Of a stretch of 64,000 bases of DNA, positions 8,927-17,081 are shown one piece after another. The stretch covers positions 1-64,000 of the forward strand of contig DDUU01000010.1 of assembly GCA_002344965.1 (NCBI GenBank), given 5' to 3'. The translations under genes were made by a program, and so were the position numbers. Source of the DNA: Candidatus Tepidiaquacellales bacterium UBA2330 (lineage in GTDB: Bacteria; Bacteroidota; Ignavibacteria; Tepidaquicellales; Tepidaquicellaceae). The notes beneath the pieces are model-generated. The model ran no database searches. It was not told the origin of the DNA and was given only the letters and a program-made list of their open reading frames with translations. The first letter of the stretch is position 1, and every line of letters starts with the position of its first letter.

Positions 8927-10123
8927 TTGAGACAATCTGCAAAAATATTTTTTATAATCTTATTTTCCCTCTCAATAAACTATACTTCGCTGTATTCCTG
9001 CACTACATTCTGTTTGAAAACTGAAAATGAAAATATATTCGGAAAAAATTATGACTGGGAAATAGATTACGGAATTGTATTTGTAAATAAAAGAAATGTT
9101 TATAAAACGGCTTTTGCAAAAACAGGAAAACCCGCGGAATGGACATCCAAATACGGCAGCGTAACTTTTAATCAGTTCGGCAGAGAGTTTCCCACGGGAG
9201 GAATGAATGAATCCGGTTTAGTCGTCGGACTTATGTGGCTTGAAGGAACTGAATATCCTGAAAGCGATGACAGATCGACTGTCGGCGGAATACTTCAGTG
9301 GATTCAGTATCAGCTTGATAATTGCGAAACTATAGCAGAAGTATTTGAAACTGATGACTTTATCAGAATACCTGAAGGCGCTGTTCCCGTTCATTATCTT
9401 ATAAGCGACAGATTCGGAAATACAGCAACAGTGGAATTTCTCAACGGTAAAATGATAACGCATTACGGTGAAAAACTTCCGCATCCTGTTCTTACAAATG
9501 ATTCTTATTCCCGCTCATCAGAATATATAAATCAACTGAAAGATTTCGGCGGTGAAAAAGAGTTGATAAATGATAAGAGTTCGTTAAACAGATTTGCAAA
9601 GACTTGCTCAATGCTGAAAGATTTTACAAAAGGTTATTATGAAAATGCGGTGCAGTACGGATTTAAAATTCTGGATGAAGTAAGTCAGGGAGAACATACA
9701 AAATGGAGTATTATATATGACATAAAAAATATGGAAATATATTACAGGACTTTATCGAACAGAGATATTAAAAATATTGATTTAAAATCTCTGAATTTCG
9801 ACTGTAATTTTCCTGTGATGATGACTGACGTTAATGAAGGCAGCGAAGGAAAAATAAATGATCATCTTATAGAATACAGTTATGAAAAAAACAGGGAGCT
9901 TATAGAAAGATCTTACAGTTCAATTGACTTTTTAAAGAATATCCCGAATGATACAAAGGATTTAACGGCGGCATTTCCTGACAGATACCATTGCGTATTC
10001 AAATCCCAAACTGAATTATCCGATGAAGTGGAAATACATGAATTCAATTATTCAATATTATTTTTACTGATTCCTTTTCTTTTAATTTTATTTATCATTG
10101 CCAGAAGCGTAATAAAAATATAA
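8927..10123 (+). CDS. Choloylglycine hydrolase-type Ntn amidohydrolase, membrane-anchored
   Basis: 398 residues with a TTG start only 22 bases after the previous stop. A signal peptide ends SLYS before C25, and the mature protein would begin CTTFCLKT followed by GKNYDW. This is the N-terminal nucleophile Cys arrangement of bile-salt hydrolase, penicillin V acylase and related linear-amide hydrolases. Further family motifs are PTGGMNESGLVVGLMW and VEFLNGK. A hydrophobic C-terminal segment of about 20 residues before RSVIKI suggests an anchor with the enzyme outside the cytoplasm. Substrate unknown; N-acyl lactone, acyl-lipid and peptide amides are options. Confidence 0.88.
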   Translation: MRQSAKIFFIILFSLSINYTSLYSCTTFCLKTENENIFGKNYDWEIDYGIVFVNKRNVYKTAFAKTGKPAEWTSKYGSVTFNQFGREFPTGGMNESGLVVGLMWLEGTEYPESDDRSTVGGILQWIQYQLDNCETIAEVFETDDFIRIPEGAVPVHYLISDRFGNTATVEFLNGKMITHYGEKLPHPVLTNDSYSRSSEYINQLKDFGGEKELINDKSSLNRFAKTCSMLKDFTKGYYENAVQYGFKILDEVSQGEHTKWSIIYDIKNMEIYYRTLSNRDIKNIDLKSLNFDCNFPVMMTDVNEGSEGKINDHLIEYSYEKNRELIERSYSSIDFLKNIPNDTKDLTAAFPDRYHCVFKSQTELSDEVEIHEFNYSILFLLIPFLLILFIIARSVIKI

Positions 10124-10155
10124 TTAACAATATTTAATAATTTAAAAAAAACAAT

Positions 10156-10683
10156 ATGCTCGAAACTATACAAAAGAGATGGTGGGTTTTTCTCTTAAGA
10201 GGAATACTTCTGCTGATATTCGGTATTCTGGCTGTCAGCACACCTGGAATGGTTTTAGCTACAATACTTTTTTATTTCGGATTCATTGCAATAATCAGCG
10301 GAATAATTGTAATAATTGAAGATGTAAGATCTAAGTCCAAAGAAGGCGCCGGAAAACTTGAAGGATTGTTTTATATTTTTATCGGTCTGCTTTTCTTGAT
10401 AAAGCCGGGATTTGTAGTTTCTGTTACGCTGTATTTCATTGCAATATGGGCGGTGATAGCAGGGCTGTTTATGATCATTTCAGCAATAAAAATGCGCAAG
10501 GTGATTCAGAATGAATTTCTTGCAATACTTAACGGGATTATAACTGTTGTTTTTGGAATACTGATATTTGCCAATGTGCTTGCCGGAGCTGAAGCTCTTG
10601 TAATAGTATTTGGATTTTACGCTATACTATCAGGAGTATTAATGATAATTCTTTCTTTCAAAGTAAAAGGATTAAAAAATTAA
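10156..10683 (+). CDS. HdeD-family (DUF308) six-helix membrane protein
   Basis: 175 residues with six hydrophobic helices in three pairs and short loops. It starts QKRWWVFLLRGILLLIFG, and the pattern GLLFLIKPG / GIITVVFGILIF is typical of HdeD. In E. coli the family is tied to acid resistance at high density, elsewhere its role is unknown. It lies 32 bases after the Ntn hydrolase gene, so it is probably in the same transcript, and a terminator follows. Confidence 0.9.
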   Translation: MLETIQKRWWVFLLRGILLLIFGILAVSTPGMVLATILFYFGFIAIISGIIVIIEDVRSKSKEGAGKLEGLFYIFIGLLFLIKPGFVVSVTLYFIAIWAVIAGLFMIISAIKMRKVIQNEFLAILNGIITVVFGILIFANVLAGAEALVIVFGFYAILSGVLMIILSFKVKGLKN

Positions 10684-10707
10684 TTTCCGTTTGTTAAATT
10701 ATTTTAT

Positions 10708-10742
10708 ACTCCGTGAATAATTTTTTTACGGAGTTTTTTTTT
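10708..10742 (+). terminator. Rho-independent terminator
   Basis: ACTCCGT (10708-10714) pairs with ACGGAGT (10728-10734) around a 13-base loop and is followed by nine or more T. It ends the transcript that covers the hdeD-like gene. Confidence 0.85.
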
Positions 10743-10785
10743 ATTTTTTGTTACGAATTTTATATTCAATCTTATTGATATCATA

Positions 10786-10815
10786 TTGACAATAACAACT
10801 ATAATGTTATATTTG
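10786..10815 (+). promoter_or_regulatory. Strong Bacteroidetes-type promoter for the ATP-grasp/KamA cluster
   Basis: TTG at 10786-10788, 19 bases, then TATATTTG at 10808-10815, a full match to the TAnnTTTG -7 consensus. Transcription would start near 10822, about 25 bases before the TTG start codon at 10847. Confidence 0.65.
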
Positions 10816-10846
10816 CAAAAATTATTTTTAATCAAATTAATATTTT

Positions 10847-11956
10847 TTGAGAATAGCATTAGCGTTCAACGTTAAAAAAGAAAACGAAAGTATACTTTCG
10901 GATTCAGATGAATCCTTAAAAATCTTATCCCCCAAAACTGACTTCAGAAAATATCTCAGTGAAAATCTGATCAACAATTATCCTGAAAGACTTGACGATA
11001 CATACGCCGAATGGGATTCGGAAGAAACGATTACGGCTGTGAAATCGGCTCTGGAAGCGGACGGACACGATGTCACGCTTGTGGAAGGCGACAGCGATGC
11101 TTATGAAAAATTTAAATCGATACGACCGGAATTTGTTTTTAATGTTGCTGAAGGTCTGAACGGAGTGTCAAGAGAATCACAGATTCCTTCCATGCTTGAA
11201 ATGCTGAATATTCCTTTTACCGGAAGCGATTCCGTTACGAACGGAATATGTCATGACAAATCGCGATGCAAAGAAATTTTATCCTATTACAATATTCTTA
11301 ATTCAAAATTTTTTATTACCGATGCTATTCACAAAACCGAAAAGGATTTAACTTTTCCGAAATTTATTAAACCGCTTCATGAAGGTTCATCAAAAGGAAT
11401 ATTCAATTCATCGGTTGTAAGAAACTGCGCAGAGTTAAGAAATGAAATATTAAGAATAAAGGATTGTTATGACCAGCCATCACTTGTGGAAGATTTTCTC
11501 GAAGGAAAAGAATTTACGGTTGCTATGCTCGGAAACGGAAATGATGTTAAAGTTCTGCCGATTGTAGAAATTAATCTTGACTCCGTTCCTGAAGGGTTCA
11601 ATAAAATTTATTCCTATGAAGTGAAATGGTTTTTTGATACAAGGGAAAGCAAACTGGATATATTCAGATGCCCCGCGGATATAGATGAAAAATTATACAG
11701 CAGAATCGAATCGGTCTGCAAAGCGGCGTATAAAGTATTAAGACTAAGAGACTGGGCTCGGATAGACGTCCGGCTTGACGGTGACGGTAATCCGAATATA
11801 GTAGAGATCAATCCTCTTCCGGGCATATTGCCGGACCCCGCGGATAATTCATGTTATCCTAAAGCAGCAAGAGAAGCCGGAATGGATTATAATACAATGA
11901 TCAATGCAGTACTCGGAGCTGCGGTTAAAAGAATTAGAAACGGATTTAATTTATAA
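10847..11956 (+). CDS. D-Ala-D-Ala-ligase-like ATP-grasp enzyme, first of a pair
   Basis: 369 residues, TTG start placed 32 bases after a consensus -7 box. The C-terminal two-thirds is a Ddl-type ATP-grasp: IPFTGSDSVTN, KFIKPLHEGSSKGI (phosphate loop), LVEDFLEGKEFTVAMLG and RIDVRLD..NIVEINPLPGILP (metal-binding Glu/Asn). The N-terminal part lacks the canonical Ddl HGxxGEDG start (here VAEGLNGVSRES), so it is unlikely to be the housekeeping ligase. By family it joins two amino or carboxylic acids using ATP. Six bases separate it from a second Ddl-like gene, suggesting successive ligations of a dipeptide or tripeptide. Confidence 0.88.
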   Translation: MRIALAFNVKKENESILSDSDESLKILSPKTDFRKYLSENLINNYPERLDDTYAEWDSEETITAVKSALEADGHDVTLVEGDSDAYEKFKSIRPEFVFNVAEGLNGVSRESQIPSMLEMLNIPFTGSDSVTNGICHDKSRCKEILSYYNILNSKFFITDAIHKTEKDLTFPKFIKPLHEGSSKGIFNSSVVRNCAELRNEILRIKDCYDQPSLVEDFLEGKEFTVAMLGNGNDVKVLPIVEINLDSVPEGFNKIYSYEVKWFFDTRESKLDIFRCPADIDEKLYSRIESVCKAAYKVLRLRDWARIDVRLDGDGNPNIVEINPLPGILPDPADNSCYPKAAREAGMDYNTMINAVLGAAVKRIRNGFNL

Positions 11957-11962
11957 TCAGAA

Positions 11963-13048
11963 ATGAAAATTAATATAATTTATAACGATCCGACGCAGTA
12001 TTCTACCGGCAGGATTTATGATGACGGTGTTACGGATATTGATAAGATAGAAGAGCCGATAGACATGAGCGAATACGGAGTTCTCGATGAACTAAAGTCT
12101 GTTCAGCGGGCGCTCATACCTACAGGTCATCAGACCAAGATCACTGCGGTTGCGCTTGATGTTTATAAATTAATAGATGAACTCAGAGATGACAGACCTG
12201 ATATGATTTTTAATCTTTGCGAATCTCTTGACGGTGATCCTACTCAGGAAATGAATATTGCTGCATTGTTTGAGATTCTTAAAATACCATATACAGGATC
12301 GCGGGCACTTACACTGGGTCTTGCTCTGAATAAATGGCGGGTAAAGGAAATTCTTAATTATTATGAAATTCCTACTGCGCCTCATTATGTCTGCTCAAAT
12401 TCCGGTGAGTTCAGAAATAACGGATATTCGAAACTGAAGGATAAATTTCCGCTGATAGTAAAACCTTCAAGAGAAGACGCAAGCATTGGAATAGAAAATA
12501 AGTCAGTAGTATATAATGACAGTGAGCTGAAGGAAAGAATAGAATTTATACTTGATGAACATAAACAGCCGGCGCTCGTGGAGCAGTATATAGACGGAAG
12601 GGAAATTAACGTAAGTGTAGTAGGTAATGTAAAAAAAGATGAAAGCGATCTGATAGTCTTTCCGGTATCGGAAATTGATTTCAGCAATATGCCTGATGAT
12701 TATCAGAAGATAGTTAGTTATAACAGCAAATGGATGTATAAGACAGTAGAGTTTGCGGGAACTAAAGCGGTGTGTCCTGCAAAGAATATTTCCCCGGAGC
12801 TTGAAGAAAGAATAAAAGAGACTGCAAAGAAAGTTTACAGAATAATCGGAGCGTCTGATTATGCAAGAGTGGATTTTAGGGTAAAGGATAATGTGCCGTA
12901 TGTGCTTGAGATGAATCCTAACCCGGATATAGCTTCTGATGCGGATGAAGATACGGGATTTACAAGGAGCGGAAAGGCGTACGGGTGGAGTTATGAGGAG
13001 CTGATACAGAGGATAATCGGGTTTGCGTGTGAGAGGTGGGGGGTATGA
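11963..13048 (+). CDS. D-Ala-D-Ala-ligase-like ATP-grasp enzyme, second of a pair
   Basis: 361 residues, ATG 6 bases after the first ligase. ATP-grasp motifs: NLCESLDGDPTQE, IPYTGSRALTLGLALNK, PLIVKPSREDASIGI, LVEQYIDGREINVSVVG and YARVDFRVKD..YVLEMNPNPD. The last motif departs from the Ddl NxxPG loop (PNPDIAS), so its substrate differs from the first enzyme. The TGA stop lies inside the left arm of a 23-bp palindrome (13045-13067). The C-terminal ACERWGV may therefore have been altered by insertion of that element. Role: ATP-dependent carboxylate-amine ligation of unknown substrates, probably in one pathway with the downstream GNAT and KamA proteins. Confidence 0.88.
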   Translation: MKINIIYNDPTQYSTGRIYDDGVTDIDKIEEPIDMSEYGVLDELKSVQRALIPTGHQTKITAVALDVYKLIDELRDDRPDMIFNLCESLDGDPTQEMNIAALFEILKIPYTGSRALTLGLALNKWRVKEILNYYEIPTAPHYVCSNSGEFRNNGYSKLKDKFPLIVKPSREDASIGIENKSVVYNDSELKERIEFILDEHKQPALVEQYIDGREINVSVVGNVKKDESDLIVFPVSEIDFSNMPDDYQKIVSYNSKWMYKTVEFAGTKAVCPAKNISPELEERIKETAKKVYRIIGASDYARVDFRVKDNVPYVLEMNPNPDIASDADEDTGFTRSGKAYGWSYEELIQRIIGFACERWGV

Positions 13049-13067
13049 CGGAATTGTATTCCGTCAT
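13045..13067. repeat. Short palindromic element, copy 1
   Basis: Perfect 10-bp arms ATGACGGAAT and ATTCCGTCAT flank TGT. The same sequence, with TGC in the centre, recurs at 59085-59107; both copies follow a G-rich run ending GGT. The left arm holds the TGA stop of the ATP-grasp gene. Next to it, GCGGTTTA (13068-13075) and TAAACCGC (13118-13125) form a wider inverted pair, so the whole 80-base stretch may be one small repeat element. Confidence 0.75.
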
Positions 13068-13181
13068 GCGGTTTAAAGTAATGCCGCAGCTTAATTTTGC
13101 TGTGTATGAAGTTAGCATAAACCGCCACTTGCAGTTACATCGAATACAGAATTTGAATTTAAAAGTATTTAATATTTAATT

Positions 13182-13649
13182 TTGATCAGAACTCTGATAC
13201 AGGATGACAGGGAAAAGATCATTTGCATTCTTAAAGATACGCGGAATTTTTCTGATGACGAAATTGATATTGCAGTTGAACTTTTGGATGTTTATCTGAA
13301 TAATCCGGTTCAGAAAGACTATGAAATTTTTGTTGATGAGGATGTTAATATCAGAGGTTATGTCTGCATTGGACCAAGACCTCTTACGGAAGGGACATAC
13401 GACCTTTACTGGATTGCAGTCAATCCTTCTGTTCAGTCTTCAGGAGTCGGAAGCGGATTGATAAATTTTATAGAGGGTCATATAAAAAATAAAAACGGAA
13501 GACTCGTACTTATTGAAACTAGCGGCAAAGAATCTTATGAAAAGGAAAGAAGATTTTATGAGAAAAATAATTATAGGTTACTAGTTAATATAAAGGATTT
13601 TTATAAACCCGGAGATGATCTTATAGTTTACGGGAAATATCTTAATTAA
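13182..13649 (+). CDS. GNAT-family N-acetyltransferase
   Basis: 155 residues, TTG start. A single GNAT domain: an N-terminal strand and helices (IRTLIQDDREKIICIL), acceptor-side strand GYVCIGPRPL, and the acetyl-CoA loop VNPSVQSSGVGSGLI, ending ERRFYEKNNYRLL. Its place between two ATP-grasp ligases and a lysine 2,3-aminomutase-like gene suggests that it acetylates an amino group on their product. It is much shorter than AblB beta-lysine acetyltransferases (about 270 residues), so equivalence is not shown. Confidence 0.87.
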   Translation: MIRTLIQDDREKIICILKDTRNFSDDEIDIAVELLDVYLNNPVQKDYEIFVDEDVNIRGYVCIGPRPLTEGTYDLYWIAVNPSVQSSGVGSGLINFIEGHIKNKNGRLVLIETSGKESYEKERRFYEKNNYRLLVNIKDFYKPGDDLIVYGKYLN

Positions 13650-13764
13650 TTTTGTGATCAGATTTTTTCTGATCTCAGCTGACAATAGATTTTTAAAATG
13701 AAGGTTAAACAATGCTTGTTTTTTTTATAAGCATGTTATCTTAAAAAACTAAAAAGGAGAAATA

Positions 13765-14922
13765 ATGGAACTCTGGCAGGAAATGATCAGAAACAGCGTC
13801 AGCTCTGTAGATCATCTTGTTGAGAAATTCAGCATTGAAAGAGAAACAGCGGAAAAGCTCGATGAATTTTTTCAGGCGAGGATAAATCCGTATTACCTTT
13901 CTTTAATCAGATATCCCGGCGATCCCATATGGCTTCAGTGTGTACCTGATATTGCGGAACTTGAAGATATTGATTCAGAAGAAGATCCGCTTAATGAAGA
14001 CGACATGAGCCCGGTTCCCAATATTACTCACAGATATCCTGACAGAGCTTTGTTTCTTGTTACTTCACAATGCGGACTTTACTGCAGATTCTGTACCAGA
14101 AAAAGAAAAGTCGGAGATCAGAGTAAAATATCTATGAGAACTCTGGAGTCTGCTTTTCAGTATCTGGAATCACACCCGGAGATCAGTGATGTAATTTTAT
14201 CCGGAGGAGATCCGCTAATGCTTACTGATAATATGCTGGAAAAAATAATTTTCAGACTGAGACAGATAAAACACATTCAGATTATAAGGCTTGGTACTAA
14301 AATGCCCTGTGTACTCCCGCACAGGATTACTCCGCAACTGTGTGAAATGCTAAAAAAATATCATCCGATTTATGTTAATACGCATTTTAATCATCCGTGG
14401 GAACTGACAGATGAAAGCAAGAGAGCATGCGCAATGCTCGTAGATTCAGGTATCCCTGTAGGTAATCAGTGTGTTTTGATGAAAGGCGTAAATGATAATG
14501 CAGATGTCATGAAAGATCTTATGAAAGGTTTACTTGCAATGAGAGTCAGACCTTATTATATTTATCAGGCGGATCTGACCAAAGGAGCTAACCATTTCAG
14601 AACTCCTCTTAAAACCGGTCTTGAGATAATGGATAAATTAAGAGGTCATATCTCCGGTCTTGCCGTTCCGCATTTTGTCGTTGATGCGCCGGGAGGCGGC
14701 GGAAAAATTCCGTTACTTCCGGATTATGTGATCTCTAAAGATGATGAAAAAATTGTTCTGCGAAATTTCAAATATAACATTTATGAATATCCTGAAATAG
14801 ACGGTGATGCCAATTCAAACAATGCTGACCTTTTTATGCGAAGGAAAAAAATCCGCAGGAGATCAGTCAGCAAGAAGGATAAGATAAGAAAAATTAATAT
14901 ACCCGTACTGAATAATTCCTGA
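13765..14922 (+). CDS. Lysine 2,3-aminomutase-like radical SAM enzyme (KamA family)
   Basis: 385 residues with a strong Shine-Dalgarno (AAGGAG) 6 bases before ATG. The radical SAM cluster motif is C103-x3-C107-x2-C110, followed by SGGDPLML. D270 (YQADL) and D307 (VVDAPGGGGK), 37 residues apart, correspond to the two Asp residues that bind the lysine epsilon-amine in clostridial lysine 2,3-aminomutase, and K314 to its PLP lysine. By homology it turns L-lysine into beta-lysine in the cytoplasm. The four zinc-binding Cys of the clostridial enzyme are absent (N245 and residues 352-357). A basic tail (RRKKIRRRSVSKKDK) is unusual. Confidence 0.92.
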   Translation: MELWQEMIRNSVSSVDHLVEKFSIERETAEKLDEFFQARINPYYLSLIRYPGDPIWLQCVPDIAELEDIDSEEDPLNEDDMSPVPNITHRYPDRALFLVTSQCGLYCRFCTRKRKVGDQSKISMRTLESAFQYLESHPEISDVILSGGDPLMLTDNMLEKIIFRLRQIKHIQIIRLGTKMPCVLPHRITPQLCEMLKKYHPIYVNTHFNHPWELTDESKRACAMLVDSGIPVGNQCVLMKGVNDNADVMKDLMKGLLAMRVRPYYIYQADLTKGANHFRTPLKTGLEIMDKLRGHISGLAVPHFVVDAPGGGGKIPLLPDYVISKDDEKIVLRNFKYNIYEYPEIDGDANSNNADLFMRRKKIRRRSVSKKDKIRKINIPVLNNS

Positions 14923-14943
14923 ACTTAAAAGAGTTCTCATACA

Positions 14944-14977
14944 AAAACCCGGCTCTCTGAGTCCGGGTTTTTTTTTT
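14944..14977 (+). terminator. Rho-independent terminator after kamA-like gene
   Basis: AAAACCCGG and CCGGGTTTT form a 9-bp stem with a 10-base loop, followed by a run of ten T. It closes the ligase/GNAT/KamA cluster. Confidence 0.93.
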
Positions 14978-15042
14978 ATATAAAGTTGAAACCTTTGTGA
15001 ATATTATAAGTCATAACCTTTAGAATTATTAAATACTTTAAA

Positions 15043-15126
15043 ATGACTGAAGCCGTTATTATTCTGATTACATTTCTGATATTATTTGTAATGTCTTTGG
15101 TAAAATCAAAATATTCAAAAAATTAA
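15043..15126 (+). CDS. Possible 27-residue membrane peptide
   Basis: ATG to TAA, 27 codons. The peptide is one hydrophobic helix (AVIILITFLILFVMSL) ending in a basic tail (VKSKYSKN), a layout common in genuine small membrane proteins. It stands alone between a terminator and the DUF6249 gene, 33 bases upstream of the latter, so it could be the first gene of the sigma-factor operon. No convincing Shine-Dalgarno. Confidence 0.35.
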   Translation: MTEAVIILITFLILFVMSLVKSKYSKN

Positions 15127-15159
15127 AATTCGCTGAAAAGCGGAAAGGAGTTATCTAAA

Positions 15160-15543
15160 ATGCATGGTGTAGTAGAAGAGTTTATCCCTGTAGTAGCGAT
15201 TGTTTTTACTTTCGGAATACCGGGTATCATTTTATTCTGGTGGATCTATACAAAGCACAGGGAAAAAATGAGACTGATTGAAAAAGGTTTATCGCCGGAA
15301 GAAGTAAAAGCTTATTTTGCCGAAAATACTAAACCGAAAAACCCTTACAGCTCTCTGAAGTTCGGTCTGATACTTCTCTTCTTCGGGATTGGTATATTTC
15401 TGGCAAATGTAGCTGAAAGTATTTATGATGTGGAAGAAGGCGTAATGATGGGAATTATTGTAACATTCATTGGTCTGGGATTCCTTATATACTTTTTAGT
15501 TGTAAGCTCAAAAACAAAAAGCGAATCCTCGGTCAATCAGTGA
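15160..15543 (+). CDS. DUF6249-type membrane protein
   Basis: 127 residues with a Shine-Dalgarno (AAGGAG) before ATG. The layout is an N-terminal helix (IPVVAIVFTFGIPGIILFWWI), a charged cytoplasmic segment with KHREKMRLIEKGLSPEE, then two more helices. The REKMRLIEKG segment between helices is the hallmark of small DUF6249-like proteins that occur beside ECF sigma factors in Bacteroidota. Function unknown. Its context predicts a role in the same envelope-stress circuit as the downstream genes. Confidence 0.75.
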   Translation: MHGVVEEFIPVVAIVFTFGIPGIILFWWIYTKHREKMRLIEKGLSPEEVKAYFAENTKPKNPYSSLKFGLILLFFGIGIFLANVAESIYDVEEGVMMGIIVTFIGLGFLIYFLVVSSKTKSESSVNQ

Positions 15544-15572
15544 TTTTTAAATTAGAAGAAAAAATTATCATT

Positions 15573-16370
15573 ATGAAATTATCATTTATTTTTATTGTCT
15601 TATTAACATTCTTTATGAACGGATGTGGGCTGCTCTCTAAAAAATACGTGAAGTCAGATAAAGAAGTCCACAGGGTTTCCGCTGTAGGCAAGAAAACATT
15701 ATTGATCGAAAATATAAACGGCAATATCAGCTTTGTCAGTTCTTCTGATTCCGGAATTGTAAAGATTGTTGCGGAAAAGGAAATTAAAGTTAAGAAAAAA
15801 TATCTTAATACTCCGTTTGATGAAATTACAATTGAAATAGATTCAACAGGAAATGAAATAAAAATTGAATCTATTATTAATAATAAAGGAAGAGATGACG
15901 GATTCAATTTTAATTTCGACAGAAAACAGAAAGTTGATTATGAAATTTCTGTACCTGAAGGAATCTCAATTTCTGTTGAAAATGTGAACGGGAAAATATC
16001 AGCTGACAATATTTCAAATGATCTGAAAATTGATCAGGTGAACGGCAGCGTCGATCTGGATAATTATTCCGGACTACTCGAATGCGACCTGACCAACGGT
16101 TCATTTTCAGGAGTTATAGATTCCACAAAAGGTATTAATATTAATGTAATTAACGGAAGCGTTACTCTGAATCTAAGTAATTACATAAGTGCGCGCGTAA
16201 ATGCTCAGTCTGAGAACGGAAAAATAAGTACTGACAATCTGAAATTCTCTGACATGATTCAGGAAAAGAAATCATTTAAGGGAAATCTGGGAACAGAAGA
16301 TAACAGGTCAGAGATAATTATAAAAACAGTTAACGGGAAGATTGTTTTCACGGGGAATAAGGAAATTTAA
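15573..16370 (+). CDS. DUF4097-type beta-helix lipoprotein
   Basis: 265 residues from the ATG at 15573. This start is preferred over GTG 15540 because it begins a lipoprotein signal (MKLSFIFIVLL, Cys18 in MNGC). The mature part contains repeated short beta strands with the recurring phrase NGxI or NGS (IENINGNISF, VENVNGKIS, DQVNGSVDL, DLTNGSFSG, NVINGSVTL, KTVNGKIVF), the DUF4097 right-handed beta-helix pattern. It would sit in the periplasm on a membrane. Such proteins commonly accompany ECF sigma/anti-sigma pairs; the mechanism is unknown. Confidence 0.85.
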   Translation: MKLSFIFIVLLTFFMNGCGLLSKKYVKSDKEVHRVSAVGKKTLLIENINGNISFVSSSDSGIVKIVAEKEIKVKKKYLNTPFDEITIEIDSTGNEIKIESIINNKGRDDGFNFNFDRKQKVDYEISVPEGISISVENVNGKISADNISNDLKIDQVNGSVDLDNYSGLLECDLTNGSFSGVIDSTKGININVINGSVTLNLSNYISARVNAQSENGKISTDNLKFSDMIQEKKSFKGNLGTEDNRSEIIIKTVNGKIVFTGNKEI

Positions 16371-16433
16371 TCACTGTTTGATTTTAAAATTTGATTTTTG
16401 CAATTTGTCTGTATTAATAAAAGGTATAATCCA

Positions 16434-17081
16434 ATGATTCTGTCTGATTCTGAGATAATAAAAAAAATTAACGAAGGAGACACTGCTTCATTCAGGATCA
16501 TAGTAGATGAATTAAAGGACAAAGCATTATCTTTAACCATGAAAATTCTGAAAAACAGGGAAGATGCCGAAGATTGTCTGCAGGAATCATTCCTTAAACT
16601 CTTCAGGTCCATTTCATCTGGTAAGTTTGAAGAGAGATCAAAACTGTCAACATATTTTTACACAATAGTTTATAATACAGCAGTGGATAATTATAAAAAA
16701 TTAAAATCACGAAGATTCAGTATAGTTTCTATAGATGTCGAAGGATCAAGTTTTGAAGAAGGCGATGATCTGCTGCGAAAGTATTATGATGCAAAAATTG
16801 AGAAAAGTGAGTTTGATGATAAGTATGACCTGAGCACTGAAAGTAAAATATCAGAGTCCGAAATAAAGCAGATCATTAGTGACTATATTAATTCTATTCC
16901 GGAACAGTATTCAGTCATTTTAACAATGTTCTATATTAATGATCTTTCTCATGACGATATTGCCGGAATACTTAAGCTACCGCTCGGAACTGTCAAAAAC
17001 AGAATTTTCCGCGCAAAGAGTAAATTAAAAGAAATCATTTTAAAAAAATTTTCCGAAGAGGAAATTCTTCAGTATGTATGA
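16434..17081 (+). CDS. ECF-type RNA polymerase sigma factor
   Basis: 215 residues from ATG 16434, with AAAGG 10 bases upstream; the open frame extends to a TTG at 16398 but gains no conserved sequence. Region 2 (about 20-85) includes NREDAEDCLQESFLKLFR and STYFYTIVYNTAVDNYKK. Region 4 (about 145-200) includes IPEQYSVILTMFY and the helix-turn-helix LSHDDIAGILKLPLGTVKNRIFRAKSKLK. It directs RNA polymerase to a specific regulon. The stop overlaps the next start (ATGA), so translational coupling to the probable anti-sigma protein is expected. Confidence 0.93.
   Translation: MILSDSEIIKKINEGDTASFRIIVDELKDKALSLTMKILKNREDAEDCLQESFLKLFRSISSGKFEERSKLSTYFYTIVYNTAVDNYKKLKSRRFSIVSIDVEGSSFEEGDDLLRKYYDAKIEKSEFDDKYDLSTESKISESEIKQIISDYINSIPEQYSVILTMFYINDLSHDDIAGILKLPLGTVKNRIFRAKSKLKEIILKKFSEEEILQYV

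Noticed and set aside
13160..13190. TAATTTTG box as promoter of the GNAT gene
   Set aside because: It overlaps the TTG start codon, so transcription would begin inside the gene.
13656..13674. GATCAG/CTGATC hairpin after the GNAT gene as terminator
   Set aside because: The 6-bp stem has its T run in the loop and none after it, so termination is not supported.
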